From: Alphaproteobacteria bacterium GM7ARS4
Lineage (GTDB): Bacteria > Pseudomonadota > Alphaproteobacteria > GM7ARS4
Reading direction: 5' to 3'
Assembly (NCBI GenBank): GCA_014332745.1
Contig: JACONL010000001.1
Coordinates: 352,658-416,657, forward strand
DNA: 64,000 bases
Shown: positions 43,286-51,725 of the stretch, one piece after another
Layout: every line of letters starts with the position of its first letter
How positions within the stretch are numbered: position 1 is the stretch's first letter
Made by a program: the position numbers and the translations under genes
Notes under the pieces: generated by a model
The model's input: the letters and a program-made list of their open reading frames with translations, nothing else
What the model was told of the DNA's origin: nothing
Databases searched by the model: none

Positions 43286-46200
43286 TCATATGGAGAAATA
43301 TCCCGATTGTGGGTGATGGAGGACAATGGCGGAGGTGGATTGTTCGGGGTCTAGTTGGTCGCCTTCACTGAGGTGGACATCGATACGTTGTCCGTCAAGG
43401 AGACGTAAGAGCATGCGTTGGTCAGCAAGATTGGGACATGCGGGATAGCCAAAGGAATAGCGTGTCCCTCGATACTGGTGTTGAAGGAGTTGTGGAATGC
43501 TCTCGGCATCCTCATGCCCATATCCCCACTCATGGCGTATGCGTTTATGGATATATTCGGCCATGCTCTCGGCAAGTTCGACGCCTAGCCCGTGGAGATA
43601 GAGATAATCTTGATAAGCATTCTCTTCGAAGAGCTCTTGTGCTTTGGTTGTTGCTTTTCTTCCCACTGTGACGAGCTGTAGGGCGATACAATCGCGTTGT
43701 TTATCGTTTGCGCTCCTCAAGAAATCGGTAATGCAGAGCTGTTGGCTATGGTTTTGGCGTGGCAAGGTGAAGCGTGCGCACTCTTGGTGTGGCGTCTCGG
43801 GGTCGAAGAGGACGAGGTCATTGCCTTCCTTCCCGCAAGGCCAATATCCGTAGAGGGCTTGTGGTTGAAAGATACGTTCTTTGTCGGCGCGTTGTATCCA
43901 TGTGTGGAGGATGGGCTCTAGGGTCTCAGCGGCATAGCGTTGAAATTCTTTAGGTGAGCGTCCTTCTTTTTTGTAACCCCAATGGAATTGGAAGAGCATA
44001 CGGCGGTTCACGTAGGGGATAAGGGTTTTGAGGGGGACATGGGAGACGAGGCGTGGTCCCCAGAAAGGCGGTGTGGGGATGTCTGTCTCTTCGATATGGC
44101 GGGTGCTGATGGCGATGGCGGGCATATCATCTGTTGGGCGTGTCGTTATATTTTGTGGTTGCGTCTTCTGTGGCTTAGTGTTTTGTGTTGCGGGCTCTGG
44201 TTTTTTTTCTTTGCGTTTTTTTTGGTGGCGTTCGATGCGTTGCTTTTGTTCTTCGAGGGCTTGGTCGAAGGATTTTTGGCGCACATGCTCCATGAGTTGT
44301 AATCCATCGAAGGCATCTTGGGCGTAGGCGACTTGTCCGCAAGCATAAGCTGGCACACATTCTTCTACAACATAGCGCCTGTTGAGCGCAGCGCCACCAA
44401 GGATGACGGGGATTGTCATGTCTTGTTTTGTCATTTCTTCGAGATTTTCGCGCATAATGACGGTGGATTTAACGAGGAGTCCCGACATGCCGATGGCGTT
44501 GGCTTTGTGGGTATGGGCTGCTTCGATGATGGATTCGATGGGCTGTTTGATACCGAGATTCATGACTTTATAGCCATTATTCGTGAGGATAATATCCACG
44601 AGATTTTTACCAATATCATGGACATCACCACGGACGGTGGCGAGGACGATGAGTCCTTTATGCTGTCCTTTGGTGCGTTCCATGTGAGGTTCGAGGAAGG
44701 CGACAGATTTTTTCATTGTTTCAGCAGATTGCAGGACAAAGGGGAGTTGCATTTTTCCCGCGCCGAAGAGTTCGCCCACGACTTTCATGCCTTCTAGGAG
44801 GATGGTATTGATGATGGCGAGGGGTGTATGGGTTTTCATGGCGATGGCGAGGTCTTCATCTAAGCCCACTCTGTCGCCATCGATGATACGTTGCTTGAGT
44901 TTTTCCTCGATGGTTTTTGGTGTTTTAGCGCGCGTGTTGTGTGTTTTATCTTCTTGACGGTCGGCAAAACGTTTGAGCAATTCTGTGAGGGGGTCATACC
45001 CTTCGCGTCGGCGGTCATAGATAAGGTCTTCGCAGAGGGTCACGTCTTCGTTTGGGATTGTATGGAGGGGGACGATACGTCCTACATGGATGATGGCGGC
45101 ATTCATGCCGTGTTTGAGGGCGTGGTCGAGGAAGACGGCATTGAGGACGTGGCGTGCTGCTGGATTGAGGCCAAAAGAGATATTGGAGAGCCCAAGGATG
45201 ATCTGACAAAGGGGGAGTTTTTCACGTATGGCTTTGATGGCGTTGAGGGTTTCGATGCCATGGCGTCTGTCTTCTTCATTGCCGGTGCAGATGGTGAAGG
45301 TGAGCGGGTCTATGAGGAGGTCGTGAGGGTCTAGGCCATGCTCTTGACATGCGACATCATAGAGGCGTTGGGCGATGTTGCATTTTTCTTCGCATGTTTT
45401 CGCCATCCCTTTTTCGTCGATGGTGAGGGCGATGATGGCGCTTCCAAAGCGCTTTGCCAGAGCGAGTCTTTTCCGTGCGGGTTCGACGCCATCTTCGAAA
45501 TTCATGGAATTGATAATGGCTTTTCCGCCATAGAGGCTGAGGGCGTGTTCGAGGACGTCATATTCTGTGGAATCGATGACGAGCGGCACGGTCATAGCGC
45601 CTCGCATGCGTGTGACCATGGCGTCCATGTCGTCCAGTTCCTTGCGTCCCACGAATGCTGTGCAGACATCGAGGGCGTGCGCGCCTTCTTTTATTTGCGC
45701 ATCGCCCATGGCGACACAGCGTTCCCAATCTTCTTGTTCTTGGAGGACACGGAAGGCTTTTGAGCCATTGGCGTTACAGCGCTCACCGATACTAAAGAAG
45801 GCGTTTTCTTGGGCGAATGGCACAGATTTATAGAGTGATGCGGCAGATGCCTGTGAAGACGCTGGCAGCTGGCGTTTTTTCACCCGTGGGCGTCCTATGG
45901 CATTGTCGGCATGCTTGCTCAGCATGGCATCGATGGCTTGTATGTGCTCTGGCGTTGTGCCACAACATCCTCCGACCATCGTGACACCCCATTCGAAGAC
46001 GAATCGTTCGAGCCAGCGTGTCATTTCTTCTGGTCCCAGAGGATAATGGGTTTTCCCATCCACAAGTTCAGGCAAGCCGGCATTGGGGAGGGCTGACATC
46101 ATGCGTGGCCAATGCTCACTGAGGCTTTGGATATGGGGCGCCATTTCTTGTGGTCCTGTGGCGCAATTCAGGCCAAGGAGGGCGACCTGATGGAAAGGAT

Positions 46201-46834
46201 GGATGATGGTGGATGCTGCCTGTATATCGGTGCCGACGAGGAGCGTGCCTGTTGTTTCGATGGTCACCTGACAGAAGAGGGGGACATCTTTCTGTGTCTT
46301 GTCGATGGCGTTGAGGGCTGCTGTGAGGGCTGCTTTTGCCTGTAAGGGATCTTGGACTGTCTCTACCAAGAGGGCGTCGACACCGCCAGAGAGCAAGCCT
46401 TCACATTGCTGTTGGATGGATTGCTCTAAGGCGTCATAAGAGATATGTCCCAAGCTGGGAAGTTTCGTCCCGGGGCCTATAGAGCCTAAGACAAATCGGG
46501 GTTTATCATCTTGTGTGCATGCGTCGATAGCTTCTCGAGCGATTTCAGCGCTCTGTTTATTGAGGTCAAAACAGAGATGGCTCAAGTCGAACTCGCCTAA
46601 TGTGCGTGTTGCGCCGCCAAAGCTATTCGTCTCGACAGCATTGGCGCCTGCCTGCAAGTAACGTATGTGAATGTCGCGGATAACATCAGGACGACTGATA
46701 GAGAGGACATCCGTGCAGTTTTCACATCCACAATAATCTTTCTCGATAGAGAGGTCGCGCGCTTGCACCTGTGTTCCCATCGCCCCGTCAGCTAAGAGAA
46801 CATAGTCATTCATATAGTCGAGAATATGCGTCAT
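43286..46834 (-). CDS. metH: Cobalamin-dependent methionine synthase
   Basis: 1182 residues, all four modules present. The homocysteine domain (start LADGAMGTQVQARDL) has zinc ligands in GLNCATG and VGGCCGTTPEHI. The folate domain has FSIGERCNANGSKAF. The B12 domain carries the cobalt-ligand His in DVHDIGKNLVDIIL. The C-terminal AdoMet reactivation domain has FQFHWGYKKEGRS and GTRYSFGYPACPN. A Lys/Gln-rich linker (about residues 875-905) separates the last two. Transfers methyl from 5-methyl-THF to homocysteine. It starts 3 bases after metF, so the two are an operon. Confidence 0.96.
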   Translation of the reverse strand: MTHILDYMNDYVLLADGAMGTQVQARDLSIEKDYCGCENCTDVLSISRPDVIRDIHIRYLQAGANAVETNSFGGATRTLGEFDLSHLCFDLNKQSAEIAREAIDACTQDDKPRFVLGSIGPGTKLPSLGHISYDALEQSIQQQCEGLLSGGVDALLVETVQDPLQAKAALTAALNAIDKTQKDVPLFCQVTIETTGTLLVGTDIQAASTIIHPFHQVALLGLNCATGPQEMAPHIQSLSEHWPRMMSALPNAGLPELVDGKTHYPLGPEEMTRWLERFVFEWGVTMVGGCCGTTPEHIQAIDAMLSKHADNAIGRPRVKKRQLPASSQASAASLYKSVPFAQENAFFSIGERCNANGSKAFRVLQEQEDWERCVAMGDAQIKEGAHALDVCTAFVGRKELDDMDAMVTRMRGAMTVPLVIDSTEYDVLEHALSLYGGKAIINSMNFEDGVEPARKRLALAKRFGSAIIALTIDEKGMAKTCEEKCNIAQRLYDVACQEHGLDPHDLLIDPLTFTICTGNEEDRRHGIETLNAIKAIREKLPLCQIILGLSNISFGLNPAARHVLNAVFLDHALKHGMNAAIIHVGRIVPLHTIPNEDVTLCEDLIYDRRREGYDPLTELLKRFADRQEDKTHNTRAKTPKTIEEKLKQRIIDGDRVGLDEDLAIAMKTHTPLAIINTILLEGMKVVGELFGAGKMQLPFVLQSAETMKKSVAFLEPHMERTKGQHKGLIVLATVRGDVHDIGKNLVDIILTNNGYKVMNLGIKQPIESIIEAAHTHKANAIGMSGLLVKSTVIMRENLEEMTKQDMTIPVILGGAALNRRYVVEECVPAYACGQVAYAQDAFDGLQLMEHVRQKSFDQALEEQKQRIERHQKKRKEKKPEPATQNTKPQKTQPQNITTRPTDDMPAIAISTRHIEETDIPTPPFWGPRLVSHVPLKTLIPYVNRRMLFQFHWGYKKEGRSPKEFQRYAAETLEPILHTWIQRADKERIFQPQALYGYWPCGKEGNDLVLFDPETPHQECARFTLPRQNHSQQLCITDFLRSANDKQRDCIALQLVTVGRKATTKAQELFEENAYQDYLYLHGLGVELAESMAEYIHKRIRHEWGYGHEDAESIPQLLQHQYRGTRYSFGYPACPNLADQRMLLRLLDGQRIDVHLSEGDQLDPEQSTSAIVLHHPQSGYFSI

Positions 46835-46837
46835 CGG

Positions 46838-47749
46838 CTATGTCGCCTCCTTATGCTTCTGACGTAGCCCTAGGATATGACAGATGGCAAAGGTGAGGTC
46901 AGCCCGATTGAGGGTGTAAAAATGGAATCGGCGCACCCCATGGTGATAAAGCGTTCGACATTGTTGGGAGGCGATACTCGCCGCCACCAATTTGCGCGTC
47001 TCTGGGTCATCGTCAAGTCCTTCGAACATCGTTCTTATCCATGCGGGGACGTGGGTGCCACAGCGTTTGCTGAAGGCGAGGGTGCGTGAGCAATTTGTCA
47101 CAGGGAGAATACCGGGGATAAGAGGCACATGGAGGCCACGGGCATGGAGCGCATCTCGAAAGCGTAAGAAGGCATCTGTATCGAAGAAAAATTGCGTGAT
47201 AGCGCGTTTGGCGCCAGCATCGATTTTGCGTTGAAGATTGTCCATATCAGCTTGAGGACTTTCTGCTTCAGGGTGTGTTTCGGGATAGGCGGCGACGCTA
47301 ATATCGAAATCGGCCATAGCGCATAAGGCTTCCACCAATTCATAGGCATAGAGATAGGCATCATGGGCCTGTGGCATGGCGGATGTTCTATCGCCTCGTA
47401 GGGCGACGATATGGCGTATGCCGCTGTCAGCATAGCGTCTGGCAATAGCGTGGATGTCTTCCTTTGTCGTTCCTACACATGTGAGATGGGCGGCGGGGGT
47501 GAGCGCTGTTTCCTGTAGGATACGCAAGACAGTCGCATGGGTGCGTTCCCTTGTGCTTCCTCCCGCCCCATAGGTCACGGAGACGAAGTCGGGATTAAGA
47601 GGCGCGAGACGTTCGATGGATGCCCATAGTTGCTTTTGCATGGAGGGCGTGTGTGGCGGAAAAAATTCGAGGGAGACACGAACGTCAGAAGGCAGACGCA
47701 TATCTCTGTCTGTGGCGGACAGCGTGTCGCGATGGGAAGAGGAACGCAT
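46838..47749 (-). CDS. metF: 5,10-methylenetetrahydrofolate reductase
   Basis: FAD enzyme producing 5-methyl-THF for MetH. 303 residues. SLEFFPPHTPSMQ, FVSVTYGAGGSTRERTH (family T-Y-G-A-G-G), HLTCVGTTKEDI, GIRHIVALRGDR, QFFFDTDAFLRF and PLIPGILPVTN are conserved MetF blocks. The N-terminus up to residue 20 is extra and variable. It is transcribed from a promoter at 47848-47877 and followed three bases later by metH. Confidence 0.95.
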   Translation of the reverse strand: MRSSSHRDTLSATDRDMRLPSDVRVSLEFFPPHTPSMQKQLWASIERLAPLNPDFVSVTYGAGGSTRERTHATVLRILQETALTPAAHLTCVGTTKEDIHAIARRYADSGIRHIVALRGDRTSAMPQAHDAYLYAYELVEALCAMADFDISVAAYPETHPEAESPQADMDNLQRKIDAGAKRAITQFFFDTDAFLRFRDALHARGLHVPLIPGILPVTNCSRTLAFSKRCGTHVPAWIRTMFEGLDDDPETRKLVAASIASQQCRTLYHHGVRRFHFYTLNRADLTFAICHILGLRQKHKEAT

Positions 47750-47776
47750 GAAAAAAACAGAATGGGGAGCGCTAAA

Positions 47777-47812
47777 ACCTCAAAAATCTCAAAAACCTCA
47801 AAAATCTCAGGG
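47777..47812. repeat. 9-bp degenerate tandem repeat in the metF leader
   Basis: Four units of A(C/T)CTCAAAA (47777-47785, 47786-47794, 47795-47803, 47804-47812, the last ending GGG), alternating C and T at the second base. It lies between the predicted start of transcription and the metF start codon. Confidence 0.85.
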
Positions 47813-47847
47813 GACATGAGCAGGACATCGCAAGACAGCCACCATTC

Positions 47848-47877
47848 CTTATAGCCAACAAGAGAGAGGGATGTCAA
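47848..47877 (-). promoter_or_regulatory. Promoter for metF-metH
   Basis: On the - strand TTGACA (47877-47872), an 18-base spacer, TATAAG (47853-47848). Predicted transcription start near 47841, about 92 bases before the metF start codon. No SAM riboswitch is recognisable in the leader. Confidence 0.6.
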
Positions 47878-47880
47878 TCA

Positions 47881-47917
47881 ATGTTTTCAGGGGCAATGTT
47901 TTCGGAGGGATGTTTTT
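47881..47917 (-). promoter_or_regulatory. Three spaced direct repeats upstream of the metF promoter
   Basis: ATGTTTTC at 47881-47888 and 47896-47903 and ATGTTTTT at 47910-47917 (- strand GAAAACAT), spaced 15 and 14 bases, starting 4 bases upstream of the metF -35 box. The arrangement looks like an activator- or repressor-binding array. No known consensus recognised. Confidence 0.45.
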
Positions 47918-47986
47918 GGGGATGAAAGCCCGTGACGACATAAGGCGCTATAAACAATGTGACATAAACAATGGACAGGCCACAAT

Positions 47987-48016
47987 TTGACAAGGGGTAT
48001 GCTGTTCGTGTAGGGT
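47987..48016 (+). promoter_or_regulatory. Candidate promoter for mlaA
   Basis: TTGACA (47987-47992), 18-base spacer, TAGGGT (48011-48016; weak -10), 34 bases before the mlaA start. Just upstream is a perfect 10-base direct repeat ATAAACAATG (47950-47959 and 47964-47973). Confidence 0.4.
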
Positions 48017-48049
48017 GGGTCAGAGGGGGTCGTTATAGGAGCGTATCAC

Positions 48050-48892
48050 ATGCTGAGAAAATATCGCACATCTGTGGCTGTGTGTCTTGTCGTTGCGTGC
48101 TTATCTGGTTGTGCGAGCACGGCGTCTCAGCGCGGTAGCGACATTGATAGGATTAATGATCCTCTTGAGAGCGTCAATCGTGTCGTTTTCGAGATGAATC
48201 TTTTTTTAGACCGTTGGGCGCTCAAGCCGTTAGCGCGTCTCTATGTGAAGGTTCCCTCCCTTATCAGGGACAGGGTTCATAATGTTTTGACGTATGTTCA
48301 GGAGCCACGGGCGTTTGCGAATTCTCTGTTGCAGGCGGATATTGCTGGTGCTGGGCGCGCGTTAGGGCGTCTTATCATCAATGGTTCTTTTGGTCTTGGC
48401 GGGCTCTTCGATGTGGCGGATGTGTGGGGCATTCCTCATCGGAGCAACGATTTTGGGATTACATTAGGCGTGTGGGGCGTTCCCCCTGGTCCTTATCTTA
48501 TGGTGCCTTTTATGGGTCCTCATAGCGTGCGCCATGTCTTTGGGCGTGTTGGTGATTATTATGCGCAACCATTGAGCTATTATTATGACAATCAAGACAT
48601 CAGTTTCACGGCATCATTTGCGCAAACGTTTGTCTCTGTGGTTGACCAGCGTAGTTTGTATCTCGAGGAATTTGATGCGTTGGAACGAGATTCTTTGGAT
48701 TTTTATGCGGCTGTGCGCTCTCTCTATCGTCAGGCGCGTCAAAGTCGGGTGGTAGGCGATGCTGCCATGTCGTCGCCAGCGTTCGAGGGTGGTGATGAAT
48801 TCCTCGATGATTTGCCAGGACCTGGGCCAGGACCTGGGCCAGGCCCAGGACCCGCGCCGGGTCCAGGGCCAGGGCCATCCCCATCCCCTTAA
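48050..48892 (+). CDS. mlaA: MlaA/VacJ family outer-membrane lipoprotein
   Basis: Part of the Mla system that keeps outer-membrane lipid asymmetry. 280 residues. Lipoprotein signal peptide with lipobox LSGC. MlaA core: NDPLESVNRVVFEMNLFLDR, LALxPxA-type segment ALKPLARLYVKVP, FGLGGLFDVADVWGIP and GVWGVPPGPYLMVPFMGP. The C-terminus is unusual: about 25 residues of almost pure Pro-Gly, from a GC-rich DNA repeat. The tail might reach toward partner proteins or be inert slippage product. mlaC follows 176 bases downstream. Confidence 0.93.
   Translation: MLRKYRTSVAVCLVVACLSGCASTASQRGSDIDRINDPLESVNRVVFEMNLFLDRWALKPLARLYVKVPSLIRDRVHNVLTYVQEPRAFANSLLQADIAGAGRALGRLIINGSFGLGGLFDVADVWGIPHRSNDFGITLGVWGVPPGPYLMVPFMGPHSVRHVFGRVGDYYAQPLSYYYDNQDISFTASFAQTFVSVVDQRSLYLEEFDALERDSLDFYAAVRSLYRQARQSRVVGDAAMSSPAFEGGDEFLDDLPGPGPGPGPGPGPAPGPGPGPSPSP
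48815..48880 (+). repeat. GC-rich repeat encoding a Pro-Gly tail of MlaA
   Basis: Two perfect 12-base units CCAGGACCTGGG (48815-48826, 48827-48838), followed by degenerate derivatives to about 48880. Every unit encodes PGPG. Confidence 0.85.
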
Positions 48893-48924
48893 ACGTCTTC
48901 AGTCTCTTCAGGCATCGTCTGTCC

Positions 48925-48953
48925 TTGACATGGCGTGCCATGTCTGTCATAAT
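48925..48953 (+). promoter_or_regulatory. mlaC promoter with an embedded 18-bp palindromic operator
   Basis: TTGACA (48925-48930), 17-base spacer, CATAAT (48948-48953). A perfect inverted repeat, GACATGGC and GCCATGTC around two bases (48927-48944), runs from inside the -35 box to just before the -10 box. A protein bound there would block RNA polymerase. Confidence 0.6.
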
Positions 48954-49068
48954 GCTTCCATGCTCCCCATAGTCTTTGTGAGGGGGTGCTTCTTTGTGAA
49001 GAGAGAGGGCGTGGGGGGTCATAGAGGAATGATGATTATCAATGTATTATAAAGGGAGAGAGGAGAGG

Positions 49069-49689
49069 ATGAAGGGAATCATAAGAGGGCGTCACCATGT
49101 GTGTGGCCTGTTGCTGTCGGCTTTTTTTGTATCGGTATCGGGGGTGGCGTTAGCGGGTGCTGGTGAGGATGCGCAGAAGTTCATTGTTGATTTTACACAA
49201 GAGACATTGAAGAGTTTTTCACCTGACGAGAGTGAGGCGTCTGTTGAGAAGAAGTTTGATGCCTATTACAAGGCGCATTTTGACAATGAGTCCATTGCTC
49301 GTTTTGTCTTAGGGCGTTCGTGGAACAAGGCGAGCGATGCTGAGAAGGCGGAATTCACGTCTCTTTTTGAGAAATATATCGTGCGTGTTTATTCTGGGCG
49401 TTTCCGCAGCTATAGCGGTGAGGTGAAAGTCTCGTCCTTTCAGGACATTGGCAACAATCTCTATATTGTCAATTCGTCCTTTCTTGCGCAGAGTGGCGAG
49501 GACAAAGGCAAGCCCGTGTTGGTGGATTGGCGCGTTGGCCATGACGGCTCGTCATACAAGATTTATGACATCACGGTGGCGGGGGTGAGTCTCTCAGTGA
49601 CGCAACGTTCTGAGATTGCCTCTATTCTCCGTAATAACGGCGGGCAAGTGTCGGCTCTGTTGGACGTCCTCCGCAAGAAAGTCAATTAA
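49069..49689 (+). CDS. mlaC: MlaC/Ttg2D phospholipid-binding protein
   Basis: Periplasmic carrier of the Mla pathway. 206 residues from ATG 49069 (GAGAGGAGAGG upstream); an earlier ATG at 49042 is rejected. Signal peptide ends near GVALAGAGE. Core segments: AQKFIVDFTQETLKSF, FDNESIARFVLGRSWNKAS, EFTSLFEKYIVRVYSGRF and VLVDWRVGHDGSSYKIYDI, which match the MlaC family. It is transcribed from its own promoter, which carries a palindrome. mlaFED are not in the window. Confidence 0.92.
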   Translation: MKGIIRGRHHVCGLLLSAFFVSVSGVALAGAGEDAQKFIVDFTQETLKSFSPDESEASVEKKFDAYYKAHFDNESIARFVLGRSWNKASDAEKAEFTSLFEKYIVRVYSGRFRSYSGEVKVSSFQDIGNNLYIVNSSFLAQSGEDKGKPVLVDWRVGHDGSSYKIYDITVAGVSLSVTQRSEIASILRNNGGQVSALLDVLRKKVN

Positions 49690-50026
49690 AAAGGGTTTGT
49701 AGGGGGGGCAGTGGGGGGCGAGTCCCTGTGGCATGGGCGTCGTGCCTATCCTGTGTGTCAGTCTTGTTTTATGGGACACACGGAAGGCGTTGGCGCTCTC
49801 GGTTCAGGGACTTTTTTGTCACGCCTTGTGACAGCTCTTCTTCACATTTTTACGCTCTTGTCGTCATGCTTGTTGCCTGATAGGGCAATAGGAACAGGCG
49901 TGACGTTGCATATATCGCCATAAAATCGATACGATGTGTCATATAATGAAAATATATTTGTTTTCTATTGACATTATAGGTATTATATACGATAAAGAGT
50001 ATCTATCCTAAACAGAGGAGGTTCAT
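49690..50026. other. Intergenic region with strong hairpins, no gene seen
   Basis: 337 bases between mlaC and the 73-aa gene. A hairpin at 49750-49783 has GTGTGTC/GACACAC plus a CC/GG end with one bulged T. A second at 49817-49833 is TGTCAC/GTGACA around five bases and follows a run of six T. AAGGCGT (49784-49790) also pairs with ACGCCTT (49821-49827). These may end mlaC transcription or form a small RNA. Composition shifts to AT-rich after 49920. Confidence 0.4.
49968..49996 (+). promoter_or_regulatory. Promoter of the AT-rich cassette
   Basis: TTGACA (49968-49973), 17-base spacer, GATAAA (49991-49996), then a strong ribosome binding site AGAGGAGG (50014-50021) five bases before ATG 50027. 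Confidence 0.6.
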
Positions 50027-50248
50027 ATGGAAAATAACGAACAGAAAAAGGCGAAATTCAAGCGACTAGCGTCTATGCGCACAAGAAATGTTCTCAAGAA
50101 ACTCGATGTATTGGGAAATTGTGCCAATAGAGCTGCCTATGATTATTCTCAGGAGGATATAAAAAAGATATTCTCAGAGATTGACAAGCATGTGAAACAT
50201 ACGAAAGCAAAGTTTCACTTTTCTAAGGACAAGGAGTTTACATTATGA
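50027..50248 (+). CDS. 73-residue protein of unknown function heading the ATPase cassette
   Basis: A charged, helical small protein starting MENNEQKKAKFKRLASMRTR, with a core VLKKLDVLGNCANRAAYDYS and a C-terminal KHTKAKFHFSKDKEF. Strong promoter and ribosome binding site, so it is a real gene. I recall similar small proteins upstream of accessory defence-type genes but cannot name a family. Its stop overlaps the start of the broken ATPase gene (ATGA), so the two were translated together. Lys- and AT-rich compared with the rest of the window. Confidence 0.7.
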   Translation: MENNEQKKAKFKRLASMRTRNVLKKLDVLGNCANRAAYDYSQEDIKKIFSEIDKHVKHTKAKFHFSKDKEFTL

Positions 50249-51499
50249 CAAACGACCAGATAAAAGAATTGGCTCTTGCTTTGGCGTATGCGGACAAAGC
50301 AGAGGACGTTGTCAAGATATTGCGTGATAAGGGCTATTGGGACGATGAGTCCGCATGGTGTCCCTATGGTGGTGATTCTAACAGCAATAATTTTTCTGTT
50401 GTTGGTAATCAACAAGGGGCTGCCGCCAGGGCGCTCGTTGAGAAACTCACCAATGCTGTTGATGCGTGAATGCTTAAAGAGGAACATTAACCCCAAAGGG
50501 GGTAAAGCTCCTCCAACGATCGCTGAGGCGCAAAAACGATTCTTCGGTATCTATAATGGGAAATTATCCAGCATAGACAGCAAACAGAGGGCAGCCTTGG
50601 CGGGCAATATCGCGCTTGTGGCAACAGGAGGAAACACGAAGCCTTCTTTATCCATCATCGATATGGGGGAAGGGCAGTCACCCCAACGCATGCCAGAGAC
50701 GATACTCTCCCTCACCAAGAGCAACAAGCTTGATATTCCCTTTGTGCAGGGGAAGTTTGGCATGGGGGGCAGTGGCGTCTTGCGCTTCTGTGGCTCTGAC
50801 CATAATCTATCCCTCGTCATCTCCAGACGCCACAGGGATATTCCCGCCAACCTCGATAGGACATTATATGGAGAGGATACAACCAGGGACTTATGGGGTG
50901 TCACCATCATAAGACGCGAAGACCCAAAGGGAGGAGAGAGGAGTTCTCGTTACACATATCTTGCGCCTCACGGCAAGATTTTATCCTTTCGCGCTGATGA
51001 GCTAAAACTTATGCCGGGGGCCTATCCAGAGGCCTATGGCAAACCTCTTGTCTCAGACACCTTTGTGAGATTGTACGAGTATAATGTCGGAGCGAAATTG
51101 CGTTCGGCGATCCACACGCGCCTTATGTGGCGCTTGGCTTTCTTCATGCCTGATATAGCGGTCCCTGCGAAAGTGTTCGAACGTCGTCCTCCCAGAGGCA
51201 ACACCTTAAAAGGAAAATCTTCTTACCAGAGTATCCTTGCGGGGCTCAGGGCGCGTTTGGATGACGACAAAATGGAAAATCTCGAACCGGGGTCGGAATG
51301 GCCAGGCACTGGGTCATTCACTGCTGAGGATCAACAATTCAGATATGCCATTTATGTTTTCAAACCAGATAAGAAGAAAGGGTATACTGGGGATGCTAAA
51401 AGGGACGGTATTGTGTTTTCTGTTCATGGCCAATTGAGAAGGATAAAACCAACATCACCCCTGAAACATGGGAGAAAAGATATGCCTATGGACTGGTGA
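50245..51499 (+). pseudogene. Broken HSP90-type (GHKL) ATPase, frameshifted and truncated
   Basis: Frame 1 (50245-50469) encodes a helical start, then SAWCPYGGDSNSNNFSVVGN, and QQGAAARALVEKLTNAVDA (the N box of GHKL ATPases) before TGA. The protein resumes in another frame with LMRECLKRNINP, then a G1 box (IIDMGEGQSPQRMPETI), VQGKFGMGGSGVLRFCG and an ISRRHRDIP segment, to about GIVFSVHGQ near 51433. Expected sequence at the break is N-A-V-D-A-x-L-M-R-E, consistent with an 11-base deletion between GTTGATGCG repeats. After HGQ the frame turns into Arg/Lys-rich nonsense up to 51499. Relatives I know continue further, so the C-terminal part is lost. Confidence 0.72.
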
Positions 51500-51711
51500 T
51501 CCTCGCTATGGCGATATTAAACCATAGAAAGAATCATCCCAAGAAAGAGCAAGAAGAGGATAACGAGATAAGTGACAACGAGCATATTGCCTCTGTGGCA
51601 CAGGAGGCATCCGCCGCCCTTCTCCCGATGATTCAAGCCCTTGGCGCGTTGGTTGTTGAGAGAAAAGAGGAGGATGGGCGTGACGACGGTAGCGATGATG
51701 GGGAGTCGTGA
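51400..51711 (+). pseudogene. Remnant ORF downstream of the broken ATPase
   Basis: An ORF with GTG 51496 (71 residues) overlaps the ATPase stop. Its frame is open back to 51400, and the upstream extension reads like protein: SWPIEKDKTNITPETW, EKRYAYGLVILAMAILNHRK. So the true gene probably began further upstream and lost its 5' part, or it is the out-of-frame end of the ATPase gene. The tail is acidic (EEDGRDDGSDDGES). No family recognised. It ends 15 bases before the 3' end of the CAT tRNA. Confidence 0.5.
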
Positions 51712-51725
51712 TGATGTTCCTCGTG

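Noticed and set aside
47750-47870. SAM-II or other riboswitch before metF
   Set aside because: I could not fold the leader into a known SAM riboswitch core; it is mostly a low-complexity repeat.
47575-47877. ORF upstream of metF encoding EIFEVFEIFEV
   Set aside because: It is the translated 9-bp leader repeat running into metF in another frame; no ribosome binding site.
50455-50480. Programmed frameshift in the HSP90-type ATPase
   Set aside because: No slippery heptamer or stimulatory structure is evident, and the gene is also truncated at its 3' end, so decay is the simpler reading.
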